NCBI GenBank assembly: GCA_015067375.1
Contig: SVMQ01000084.1
Span: forward strand, 1-8,556
Direction: 5' to 3'
DNA length: 8,556 nt
Source: Oscillospiraceae bacterium
Lineage (GTDB): Bacteria > Bacillota > Clostridia > Oscillospirales > Ruminococcaceae
In this document: piece by piece, positions 1 to 6,718 of the stretch
Layout of the letters: the number at the start of each line of letters is the position of its first letter
Numbering within the stretch: position 1 is the first letter of the stretch
Notes under the pieces: generated by a model
Database searches by the model: none
Seen by the model: the letters and a program-made list of their open reading frames with translations, nothing else
What the model was told of the DNA's origin: nothing
Made by a program: the position numbers and the translations under genes

Positions 1-21
1 GAAAGAATTTCTTCTAGACTA

Positions 22-54
22 AAAATGAGCCCGGTGCAATACCGAACTCATTTT
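22..54 (+). terminator. Probable terminator of an upstream gene outside the window
   Basis: The arms AAAATGAG (22-29) and CTCATTTT (47-54) pair, then after a 2-nt mismatch CGGT (32-35) pairs with ACCG (41-44) around a 5-nt loop. The 3' side is T-rich but has no long uninterrupted T tract. One plus-strand frame open from the window edge stops at TAA 20-22, directly before the stem, so this may be the end of an upstream gene. On the minus strand the stem is followed by TTTTTAG, so it could work in both directions. Confidence 0.55.
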
Positions 55-158
55 CATATTATTTAATAATTCTGTCTAAACTTTGGGGTTCACTTCATTC
101 ACGATGTTGCTGTTTTATCATATAAACTATAGTTGAAGTCTGTGTTGCATGATTTTGC

Positions 159-187
159 TTGACTAAAACAAAAAAATGTGATACAAT
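159..187 (+). promoter_or_regulatory. Sigma-A-type promoter of the GTPase/mtnA operon
   Basis: TTGACT (159-164) and TACAAT (182-187) are separated by exactly 17 bp, and TG at 179-180 makes an extended -10. Transcription would start near 194, leaving a leader of about 35 nt before the ATG at 228. This argues against a start at the in-frame TTG at 159, which lies inside the -35 box. A 10-bp perfect palindrome, AACTATAGTT (125-134), lies 24 bp upstream of the -35 box. Confidence 0.8.
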
Positions 188-227
188 AATAAAGTATGAT
201 TTTATTTTTAAGAAAGAAGGATCTGAC

Positions 228-1337
228 ATGACAAAGATAGATGTTTTTTCGGGTTTTTTAGGCGCAGGTAAGACTACGCTCATCAAAAAGCTGCTAAAGG
301 AAGCGTACAACGGCGAGAAGCTCGTGCTTATCGAAAACGAGTTCGGTGAGATAGGCATTGACGGCGGATTCATGAAGGATGCAGGTATTGCTGTTACCGA
401 GATGAATCAGGGCTGTATCTGCTGCTCTCTCGTTGGTGATTTCGGCAAGGCTCTCAAGCAGGTGCTTGAGCAGTTCAGCCCCGATCGTATCCTTATCGAA
501 CCCTCTGGCGTAGGCAAGCTTTCCGATGTTCTCAAGGCAGTTATGGACGTCAACTCCGACGAGATAGTGCTCAACAGCTATACTACCGTTGCAGACGCGT
601 CCAAGATCAAGATGTACATGAAGAATTTCGGTGAGTTCTACAAGAACCAGATCGAGAGCGCTAAGACGATCATCCTCAGCCGTTCACAGAAGCTGTCTGA
701 AGAGAAGCTTGCTGCAGCCGTTTCGATGATCAAGGAGCTTAACGACAAGGCAACAATCGTTACAACTCCCTGGGATGATATCGACGGCAAGCAGATACTT
801 GCGGCTATGGAGAGCGAGAACAAGTTCGCAGAGGAGCTGCTCAAGGACGTATGCCCCGTATGCGGTCACTCTCATGAGCATCACCATCATGAGGATGGCG
901 AAGAGTGCCACTGCCACGACCATGACCACGAGCATCACCACCATCACGAGGACGGCGAAGAGTGCCACTGCCACGACCATGACCACGAGCATCACCACCA
1001 TCATGAGCATGGCGAGGACTGCACCTGTGGCTGTCATGACCATGAACATCACCATCATCACCATGCCGACGATGTGTTCAGCACATTCGGCATCGAAACA
1101 GCCAAGAAATTTACCAAGGAGGAGCTTGAAGCTGCTCTGGCAAAGCTCTCCGATGAAGCATACGGCACTGTTCTTCGTGCAAAGGGCATCGTTGCAGGTG
1201 ACGGTGTTTGGTATCACTTTGACTTTGTTCCCGAGGAGTACGAGGTGCGCACAGGCTCTGCTGATGTTACAGGCAGAATGTGCGTTATAGGCGCTAAGCT
1301 TGAGGAAGCGAAGATCAAGGCGCTTTTTGGCGTATAA
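228..1337 (+). CDS. G3E (COG0523/CobW family) GTPase with His/Cys-rich metal-binding region
   Basis: This 369-aa protein belongs to the COG0523 branch of G3E P-loop GTPases, cytosolic metallochaperones that load or insert metals, often zinc. The P-loop GFLGAGKT is at residues 9-16, ENEFGEIGID at 36-45, the family CxCC motif as CICC at 63-66, and EPSG at 91-94. Residues 209-212 form a CPVC pair. Residues 214-279 hold 33 histidines, and with the CPVC pair the segment carries 9 cysteines. A CobW C-terminal domain follows (about 283-369). The usual NKxD guanine-specificity motif seems to be replaced by SRSQ (151-154). The start at 228 is chosen for AGAAGGA just upstream and because longer forms run into the promoter. 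It is the first gene of the operon, 15 bp before the second GTPase. The family is secure; the metal is inferred, with zinc the likeliest and cobalt or nickel possible. Confidence 0.92.
   Translation: MTKIDVFSGFLGAGKTTLIKKLLKEAYNGEKLVLIENEFGEIGIDGGFMKDAGIAVTEMNQGCICCSLVGDFGKALKQVLEQFSPDRILIEPSGVGKLSDVLKAVMDVNSDEIVLNSYTTVADASKIKMYMKNFGEFYKNQIESAKTIILSRSQKLSEEKLAAAVSMIKELNDKATIVTTPWDDIDGKQILAAMESENKFAEELLKDVCPVCGHSHEHHHHEDGEECHCHDHDHEHHHHHEDGEECHCHDHDHEHHHHHEHGEDCTCGCHDHEHHHHHHADDVFSTFGIETAKKFTKEELEAALAKLSDEAYGTVLRAKGIVAGDGVWYHFDFVPEEYEVRTGSADVTGRMCVIGAKLEEAKIKALFGV
876..1067 (+). repeat. Tandem 57-bp repeats encoding the His/Cys array
   Basis: Units start at 876 (54 bp, one His codon shorter), 930 (57 bp) and 987 (57 bp, diverged), with a partial unit at 1044-1067. 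The consensus unit encodes EHHHHHEDGEECHCHDHDH, 19 residues. Units 1 and 2 are nearly identical at the DNA level, which points to recent duplication or gene conversion. All units stay in frame, so copy-number change would lengthen or shorten the metal-binding tail without disrupting the C-terminal domain. Confidence 0.9.
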
Positions 1338-1352
1338 CAGGGAGGGACAACG

Positions 1353-2306
1353 ATGCAGTCAGAACTTCCCGTATATCTTATAACAGGCTTTCTTGAAAGC
1401 GGAAAGACATCCTTTATCCTTGATACCATACAGGACAAGCAGTTCAGCAGGGGACAGAAAACTCTGATAATCGCCTGCGAGGATGGCGAGGTAGAGTATG
1501 AGGAGAAGATACTCAAGTCTGCCAAGTGCGAGGTCGAGTTCGTCGAGGATGAGGATGATTTCAGCGAAGAGTATCTCAACGCGCTTGTAGAAAAGCATAA
1601 GCCGTCACAGATACTTATCGAATTCAACGGTATGTGGAGCCTGCGCAACATGGCAGTCAAAGCGCCTAAGAACTGGGTGTTTTATCAGATATTCATGTTT
1701 GTTGATCATTCGCGCTTTGATGTGTACATGAACAATATGCGCCAGCTGCTGTCTGATAATATGGCAGTTGCGGATATAATCATCTTCAATCGCTGTGATA
1801 AGGGCAGCATTGATAAAAAGCGTCTGCGCCGCACTACAAAGGCGCTCAATCCGCGCATCGAGATGATGTTTGAGTACAACGACGGCAGTGTCGAGCAGGG
1901 TTTCCAGGGTGAGGATGATATGCCTTTTGATGTAAAGGCTGACCCGATTGATGTTATCCACGACGATTTCGGTCTTTGGTACATTGATATCATGAGTAAT
2001 GCTCCGCGCTACAAGGGTAAGAATGTCCGCGTGAGAGGTCTTGTGTACCGCGCTTCCAATGTGCCTGAGGGCTACTTCGTTATCTCACGACGCGCTATGA
2101 CTTGCTGCGCGGATGACATTGCAGTTATCGGCATACTCGTGAAATCTCCCGAAGCTAAGAAATATGCTGACGGTGAGTGGGTAGAGGTCTGCGGTGAGAT
2201 AATCTCCGAGAAGCAGTCCGCCTACAAGGGTACAGGCCCTGTGCTTGTTGCAAGGACTATCGCAACGACAGAAGCGGCTGATACGGAGCTTGTTTACTTT
2301 AACTAA
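1353..2306 (+). CDS. G3E-family GTPase fused to a C-terminal YcgQ/DUF1980 (TIGR03943)-like domain
   Basis: In this 317-aa protein, residues 6-150 form a P-loop GTPase domain with GFLESGKT at 12-19, an acidic region in place of ENEFG, LIEFNG (88-93) where relatives have EPSG, and NRCD (146-149) as a variant NKxD. The CxCC motif of COG0523 proteins is absent. Residues of about 220-317 resemble the C-terminal domain of YcgQ (COG3689): KGKNVRVRGLVY, RRAMTCCADD with CC at 251-252, a W-V-x-V-x-G strand (276-281) and a hydrophobic end with VYF. YcgQ and its permease partner YcgR (COG0701) belong to the zinc-responsive gene set in Bacillus, so the fusion supports a metal-related role. No transmembrane segment is evident. 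The SD GGGAGGG precedes the ATG, 15 bp after the first GTPase stops. The GTPase assignment is firm; the C-terminal assignment rests on remembered motifs. Confidence 0.82.
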   Translation: MQSELPVYLITGFLESGKTSFILDTIQDKQFSRGQKTLIIACEDGEVEYEEKILKSAKCEVEFVEDEDDFSEEYLNALVEKHKPSQILIEFNGMWSLRNMAVKAPKNWVFYQIFMFVDHSRFDVYMNNMRQLLSDNMAVADIIIFNRCDKGSIDKKRLRRTTKALNPRIEMMFEYNDGSVEQGFQGEDDMPFDVKADPIDVIHDDFGLWYIDIMSNAPRYKGKNVRVRGLVYRASNVPEGYFVISRRAMTCCADDIAVIGILVKSPEAKKYADGEWVEVCGEIISEKQSAYKGTGPVLVARTIATTEAADTELVYFN

Positions 2307-2318
2307 GGAGCGATAGTA

Positions 2319-2933
2319 ATGTTTGAGTACATCACAGCAGCCGAGGTAGAGCGCTGCCTGATAGCTATGGCAAAGCTTGATATTATACTTGTTCCTAAAA
2401 AGTCAGCTTGGCTGAGGACGGTTGCTTTCAGCAAGGAGAATGGTCACCGCAGAGCTGTTGTAGACAATGGTTCAGGCGACAGCCTGATTGCTCTGTTTAC
2501 TGACAGCGGTGCTATGCTTAAAGGCTTTGATCATGAAAGCGAGCTTAATCAATTTGCTGCTGACGAGTGGGATAATGGTTTTTTTGAACGCATTTATTCA
2601 GGCGTTCCTGAAGCTTTGAAAATCTTGCTTAGCGAAGATGATATCGACAATACAACTTTTTGTATGTGGTGCAGCAACGGTTCTGCTGTGTGGGAGCAGA
2701 ATGAAGAGCCTGCAGATGACGATGACGGCGGCAGAGATTTTCTTTTAGGCTATGTTCACCAGACCGCAGAAAGCTGGTGCGATTGGGCGAAGTATTATTA
2801 TGAGCAAGAGTATGACCTCTCTGTTGTCGAGAAGATATACTCTGGCACTGCCGTTTCTGCAGATGATATCCTCAAACTCGATCCTAAGTGCAATGCCGAG
2901 GAAGCTTTGCAGGAGATAGCTGAGATGATATAA
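2319..2933 (+). CDS. Uncharacterised acidic 204-aa protein
   Basis: I do not recognise a named family. The protein is soluble-looking and acidic, with an acidic stretch (EE, then DDDD) at 129-136 and no signal peptide or membrane segment. The middle (about 41-75) looks like alternating beta strands (RAVVDN, SLIALFTDSGAML). A cysteine pair, CMWC, is at 115-118, and an aromatic-rich segment (SWCDWAKYYYEQEY) at 152-165 suggests a helical core. The SD is formed partly by the preceding stop codon (TAAGGAG), so translation is probably coupled to the fused GTPase 12 bp upstream. Its place in the operon makes a role linked to the two GTPases plausible, perhaps as accessory or target, but nothing in the protein proves it. 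Confidence 0.8.
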   Translation: MFEYITAAEVERCLIAMAKLDIILVPKKSAWLRTVAFSKENGHRRAVVDNGSGDSLIALFTDSGAMLKGFDHESELNQFAADEWDNGFFERIYSGVPEALKILLSEDDIDNTTFCMWCSNGSAVWEQNEEPADDDDGGRDFLLGYVHQTAESWCDWAKYYYEQEYDLSVVEKIYSGTAVSADDILKLDPKCNAEEALQEIAEMI

Positions 2934-2940
2934 AATAGTT

Positions 2941-2973
2941 GTTGTGCAGCTCGTTCAATACCTGCTGCACAAT
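2941..2973 (+). terminator. Intercistronic hairpin before mtnA (attenuator or processing site)
   Basis: GTTGTGCAGC (2941-2950) pairs with GCTGCACAAT (2964-2973): ten pairs including one G-U, with a 13-nt loop. The right arm is followed by TGTTTAT, a weak U-rich stretch, then the mtnA SD GGAG (2981-2984). It occupies most of the only sizeable gap in the six-gene block (56 bp). It could be a partial terminator that lowers mtnA expression relative to the GTPases, or an mRNA stability/processing element. No promoter is evident downstream of it. Confidence 0.5.
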
Positions 2974-2989
2974 TGTTTATGGAGTGATT

Positions 2990-4045
2990 ATGAACGAAAA
3001 ACTGTTTACAGTGCGGCTTTCTCAGGATGAAAAGGCTGTAGAGATACTGGATCAGACCCTTTTGCCTAACACGATAAAATATCTCCGCCTTGAAAAAGCG
3101 GAGGATATCTATGAGGCGATATTTAAGCTTCGTGTCCGCGGTGCGCCTGCGATCGGAGTCGCGGCCGGCTTTGGAATGTATGTCCTTGCACAGCAGATAC
3201 CCGACGAGGACTATGATGTAATGCTCTCATGCATGGAAAGAGCGGGGGCGTATCTTAATTCCTCGCGTCCTACCGCTGTCAATCTCAGCTTTGCGGTCAA
3301 GCGTATGCTGAAGGTCGTGTATGACCATACAGGTCTGATAAAGCCTGAGCTTTTGCCGCTTCTGAGAGTTGAATGCATGGCTATCTACAACGAGGACAGA
3401 GCCATGTGCCGTGCGATATCTGAAAACGGACTTACTCTTGTGAAAAGCGGCGACGGAATACTAACGCACTGCAATGCAGGCGCACTGGCTGCTACTGAAT
3501 ATGGTACAGGTCTTGGTACGCTGCTGCTTGGCAAGGAGCTTGGTTATGAGTTCAAGGTGTACAGTGATGAAACACGTCCGCTGTTACAGGGAGCGCGCCT
3601 GACGTCGTTTGAGCTGGATCATGCAGGAATAGATGTTACGCTGGTATGCGACAATGCAGCTTCCCTCCTCATGAAACAGGGGAAGATAAACACTTGCTTT
3701 GTAGGCTGTGACAGAGTAGCGGCTAATGGCGATACTGCCAACAAGATCGGAACACGCTCTGTTGCGATAAACGCGAAATACCACGGCATACCGTTCTATG
3801 TTTTCTGTCCGTCGTCTACTATTGATTTCGGCTGTAAGAGCGGCGATGATATCGTTATAGAGGAGCGTAACGGCGACGAGATAAAGCAGCTGTTCTTTGA
3901 AAAGCCTTCCGCCCCCGATGGAGTGAAGTGCTTTAATCCTGCTTTTGATGTTACTGATGCGGAGCTTATCACCGCAATAATCACCGAGCGCGGAATAGCA
4001 CGCTACCCTTATACTGAGAGCCTTGCAAAGTTGTTTCTGAGGTGA
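2990..4045 (+). CDS. mtnA: S-methyl-5-thioribose-1-phosphate isomerase
   Basis: MtnA converts 5-methylthioribose-1-phosphate to 5-methylthioribulose-1-phosphate in methylthioadenosine salvage. The 351-aa protein is the normal family length and shows the family blocks: [12 protein letters not shown] (48-59), [18 protein letters not shown] (159-176) with the catalytic Cys at 161, DETRP (193-197), and [17 protein letters not shown] (239-255) with the catalytic Asp at 241. The C-terminal part has FNPAFDVTD (315-323). The ATG at 2990 is chosen for GGAG six bases upstream; the in-frame extension back to 2939 covers the hairpin and resembles no MtnA N-terminus. The related eIF2B-like ribose-1,5-bisphosphate isomerase is less likely given the full set of MtnA motifs. 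The stop codon sits within the SD of the methyltransferase downstream. Other mtn genes (mtnB, C, D, K) are not in the window. Confidence 0.93.
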   Translation: MNEKLFTVRLSQDEKAVEILDQTLLPNTIKYLRLEKAEDIYEAIFKLRVRGAPAIGVAAGFGMYVLAQQIPDEDYDVMLSCMERAGAYLNSSRPTAVNLSFAVKRMLKVVYDHTGLIKPELLPLLRVECMAIYNEDRAMCRAISENGLTLVKSGDGILTHCNAGALAATEYGTGLGTLLLGKELGYEFKVYSDETRPLLQGARLTSFELDHAGIDVTLVCDNAASLLMKQGKINTCFVGCDRVAANGDTANKIGTRSVAINAKYHGIPFYVFCPSSTIDFGCKSGDDIVIEERNGDEIKQLFFEKPSAPDGVKCFNPAFDVTDAELITAIITERGIARYPYTESLAKLFLR

Positions 4046-4049
4046 TTTC

Positions 4050-4841
4050 ATGATAACAGACGAGCGTTTTGACGGAGGCAGACCCTTTGACTGGGGCAAG
4101 ACCTCCGAGGATTATGCACGATATCGCGATATCTATCCGCCTGTGTTCTATGAGAAGCTGATATCGCTTGGTCTTCTTGAACTCGGCACGAGCGTGCTTG
4201 ATATAGGTACAGGTACTGGAGTGCTTCCGCGTGCATTGTATGGTGCAGGTGTACATTTCACAGGTACAGACCTTTCCGCTGAACAGATAGCACAGGCTGA
4301 GCGGCTTGCTGCTGATGGCGGAATGAGCATTGATTTCAAGGTCGGCGGAGCAGAGGATAGGCTGTTTCCCGACAACAGCTTTGATGCTGTTACAGCCTGT
4401 CAGTGCTACTGGTATTTCGACCATAAAAAGGCGGCAGAGTCGCTGTATGCGCAGCTTAAGCCACAAGGCAGGCTTGCTTTTATAGTTATGAACTGGCTGC
4501 CGTTCGAGGATGAGATAGCAGCGGCAAGCGAGCAGATGGTGCTGAAGTACAATCCGACATGGAACGGCTGCGGCTTTACGCGTGCGCTTATCGAAGCGCC
4601 ACAGGAATATCTGAGCCACTTTACCGTTGAACGGCAGGAGCAGCTTGATCTGTATGTGCCTTTTACACGGGAGAGCTGGCACGGCCGCATGAAAGCCTGC
4701 CGCGGAGTGGGCGCGAGCCTTGATGCGCAAGCGCTTGCGAGATTTGATAAAGAGCATTACGATATGCTGAAAAAATACCCTGACAGCTTTGAGATACTGC
4801 ATTATGCAGCGATCACCATTCTGAGATCTAATAAGGAGTAG
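4050..4841 (+). CDS. Class I SAM-dependent methyltransferase
   Basis: This 263-aa soluble protein has a Rossmann-like methyltransferase fold. Motif I is VLDIGTGTG (49-57), the acidic end of strand beta-2 is TGTDLS (71-76), and NSFDAVTACQCYWYF (109-123) is the post-motif I/motif II region, followed by LKPQGRLAFI (136-145). The N-terminal stretch around FDWGKTSEDYARYRDIYPP (13-31) is common in uncharacterised Firmicute methyltransferases of this type. The substrate cannot be read from the sequence; small molecules are as likely as a macromolecule. The ATG follows the mtnA stop by 4 bp and its SD (GAGGTGA) contains that stop, so the two are translationally coupled. Its place between mtnA and an MTA/SAH deaminase fits a unit that handles SAM by-products. 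Confidence 0.88.
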   Translation: MITDERFDGGRPFDWGKTSEDYARYRDIYPPVFYEKLISLGLLELGTSVLDIGTGTGVLPRALYGAGVHFTGTDLSAEQIAQAERLAADGGMSIDFKVGGAEDRLFPDNSFDAVTACQCYWYFDHKKAAESLYAQLKPQGRLAFIVMNWLPFEDEIAAASEQMVLKYNPTWNGCGFTRALIEAPQEYLSHFTVERQEQLDLYVPFTRESWHGRMKACRGVGASLDAQALARFDKEHYDMLKKYPDSFEILHYAAITILRSNKE

Positions 4842-4845
4842 TCGT

Positions 4846-6114
4846 ATGAAACTAAGATTTTACAATGCAAAGATACTTACAATGACCGACGATAAGATCG
4901 TTGACGGCGAGCTGCACACAGACGGGGGCAGAATAATATATGTCGGCGCTCCTAAAGCGGAGCAGGGAACTTTTGACCGTGAGATAGACCTCAGCGGCAA
5001 GCTGATGATTCCCGGATTTAAGAATGCGCACACACACGGAGCAATGACGTTCCTGCGCAGCTTTGCGGATGACCTTCCTCTGAATGAGTGGCTTTACGAG
5101 CAGGTATTTCCGCATGAGGCAAAGCTGACAGAGGAAGCTATCTATGTTTTCACTCAGCTTGCAAACATGGAATACCTCACAAGCGGTATCACATCAAGCT
5201 TTGATATGTATTTCAAGCTTGACAGCTACGCAAAGGCTAACACAGATATGGGCTTCCGTACCGTACTGTGCGGCTCTATCAACGACTTTGGCGGCACTGT
5301 TGAGGGTATCGAGGAGGAATATAACAAGTTCAACGATTATAATGAGCTTGTGTCCTATCAGCTTGGCTTCCATGCTGAGTACACCACAAAGCGCGAAACG
5401 CTGGAGGGAATGGCTGCATTGTCGCAGAAGTATAAAGCACCCATGTACACTCACAACAGCGAAACCAAGTCAGAGGTCGATGGCTGTATCGAGCGCTATG
5501 GAATGACGCCTACTCAGCTGTTTGATAAGCTTGGTATGCTGGAATACGGCGGAGGCGGCTTCCATTGTGTCTGGTTCGACGAAAAGGATATGGAGATATA
5601 CCGCGATAAGGGGCTTTGGATGGTCACAAATCCCTCGTCCAACCTCAAGCTTGCAAGCGGCATCGCACCTATATGCGAGATGAAGCGCAGAGGCATGACA
5701 AATTTTGCAATAGGCACAGACGGTGCTGCAAGCAACAATTGCCTTGATATGTTCCGCGAGATGTTCCTTGTGACCGCGCTGCAGAAGGTGAGGGAATACG
5801 ACGCGTCCGCGTGTCCTGCTTTTGATGTCCTTGAAATGGCGACAAAGGGCGGCGCGCTTGCGATGGGACTTAAGGATTGTGATGTACTGGCAGAGGGCAA
5901 ATGTGCTGACTTTGCAGTCATTGATCTCAGTCAGCCGAATATGCAGCCTATCCACAACATCGCAAAAAATCTCGTCTATGCAGGCAGCAAGCAGAATATC
6001 TACATGACCGTCGTAAACGGAAAGATACTTTATGAAAACGGTCAGTTCACTACCGTTGATGCAAACGAGATATATGCAAGAGCCAACAAGCTTGCGCGCG
6101 AGATATGCGGATAA
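4846..6114 (+). CDS. mtaD: Amidohydrolase, probable 5'-methylthioadenosine/S-adenosylhomocysteine deaminase
   Basis: MtaD-type enzymes are cytosolic, metal-dependent deaminases that turn MTA into methylthioinosine and SAH into S-inosylhomocysteine. The 422-aa protein has the amidohydrolase pattern: metal ligands HTH (H62, H64), H203 in YTHNSE and D292 in GTDGAAS; the probable catalytic E206 lies three residues after H203, with H176 and H240 as further active-site histidines. This set corresponds to the arrangement known for Thermotoga MtaD. NPSSNLKLASG (262-272) and the C-terminal beta-domain ending near VVNGKILYENG (389-399) are typical of the subfamily. The SD AAGGAG overlaps the end of the methyltransferase gene 4 bp upstream. 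Neighbouring mtnA raises the odds for MTA as substrate, but other nucleoside or guanine-type deaminases share the scaffold, so specificity is inferred. Confidence 0.8.
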   Translation: MKLRFYNAKILTMTDDKIVDGELHTDGGRIIYVGAPKAEQGTFDREIDLSGKLMIPGFKNAHTHGAMTFLRSFADDLPLNEWLYEQVFPHEAKLTEEAIYVFTQLANMEYLTSGITSSFDMYFKLDSYAKANTDMGFRTVLCGSINDFGGTVEGIEEEYNKFNDYNELVSYQLGFHAEYTTKRETLEGMAALSQKYKAPMYTHNSETKSEVDGCIERYGMTPTQLFDKLGMLEYGGGGFHCVWFDEKDMEIYRDKGLWMVTNPSSNLKLASGIAPICEMKRRGMTNFAIGTDGAASNNCLDMFREMFLVTALQKVREYDASACPAFDVLEMATKGGALAMGLKDCDVLAEGKCADFAVIDLSQPNMQPIHNIAKNLVYAGSKQNIYMTVVNGKILYENGQFTTVDANEIYARANKLAREICG

Positions 6115-6120
6115 ACAGTA

Positions 6121-6156
6121 AAAATCCGAAGAAGATACAGTTCTTCTTCGGATTTT
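6121..6156. terminator. Bidirectional terminator between the operon and the minus-strand pair
   Basis: AAAATCCGAAGAAGA (6121-6135) pairs perfectly over 15 bp with TCTTCTTCGGATTTT (6142-6156) around the 6-nt loop TACAGT. On plus the run TTTT then G follows the operon end by about 40 bp; on minus the stem ends in TTTTT, 6 bp beyond the stop of the convergent gene. It should serve both transcripts. Confidence 0.92.
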
Positions 6157-6162
6157 GTTATA

Positions 6163-6699
6163 TTAAAGCTCTATATCGCCAAGATCGGGATAGTTTTTCT
6201 TTAGAACATCCATATTTCTTTTGAGTACAAATACATCATTCGGAATATTATTCTTGAAATATTCAGCTAATTTTTGAAGCAGTGTTATAATATCAGCTCT
6301 GCGATACGATGATTGAGAGATGGTTGCTATTGCATAATAATATCCTTGAATTGGTTCAACCTTACTTTTTCCATCAGAAAACGGGTACATATTGTCTTCT
6401 AACCCTTTTAAGATAACATCAATTATATCTTTATCTTCCGCAAAGGGTGCCATTCGATGATATTCTTTTAAAGTAACGGGTGCATGGCTGTATGATGCGA
6501 TCTTCTTACAATACTTCCATATCCTTTCTTTGTTTGTTTCATCTGCAAAGGACATAAGAATATATGTCATCTGCTTTTTTATCGTCATTTTTCTGTTGTC
6601 GTGGTAGAAACCCAGATTTTCAAGTTCTTCAAATGATAATGCTTCAAATTTATGTAGCACTTCTTTGATTTCTTCTGTTGTAGGAGCCGTATCTTTCAT
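6163..6699 (-). CDS. Uncharacterised 178-aa helical protein
   Basis: I recognise no family. The protein is rich in Lys, Glu and Tyr, lacks signal peptide or membrane segments, and looks mostly alpha-helical: EEIKEVLHKFEALSFEELENL (9-29) starts it and DIITLLQKLAEYFKNNIP lies toward the C-terminus. The spaced amphipathic helices could be a HEAT-like or other helical-repeat scaffold, but this is only an impression. A strong SD (GGAGG) lies 7 bases before the ATG at 6699. The gene follows its partner by 19 bp and shares its promoter. The DNA is clearly AT-richer than the operon: I count 17 G/C in the 60 bases at 6181-6240 against 32 in 4081-4140, which suggests a different origin. A toxin-immunity or stress-accessory role is conceivable but unsupported. 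Confidence 0.72.
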   Translation of the reverse strand: MKDTAPTTEEIKEVLHKFEALSFEELENLGFYHDNRKMTIKKQMTYILMSFADETNKERIWKYCKKIASYSHAPVTLKEYHRMAPFAEDKDIIDVILKGLEDNMYPFSDGKSKVEPIQGYYYAIATISQSSYRRADIITLLQKLAEYFKNNIPNDVFVLKRNMDVLKKNYPDLGDIEL

Positions 6700-6718
6700 T
6701 GTCGTATCCTCCGTCTTT

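Noticed and set aside
98..126. Second possible promoter TTCACG, 17 bp, TATAAA
   Set aside because: The -35 is a weak match and the promoter at 159-187 is much better; it could still be a minor or alternative start.
159..227. A 23-codon N-terminal extension of the first GTPase from a TTG
   Set aside because: The TTG lies in the -35 box, the extension has no family resemblance, and AGAAGGA precedes the ATG at 228.
684..1217. A 177-codon minus-strand open frame with a very hydrophobic Met/Val-rich stretch, looking like membrane segments
   Set aside because: It is the antisense of the His array: CAT/CAC read backwards gives ATG/GTG, so Met/Val runs arise automatically. There is no SD and it overlaps a clear GTPase gene.
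2939..2989. In-frame extension of mtnA upstream of 2990
   Set aside because: It is made from the hairpin sequence, lacks an SD and does not look like an MtnA N-terminus.
3584..4099. Long minus-strand open frames opposite mtnA, the methyltransferase and the deaminase (also around 3981-4802 and 5470-5955)
   Set aside because: All lie antisense to genes with clear family motifs, have atypical residue composition and no supported start; they are shadows of coding frames.
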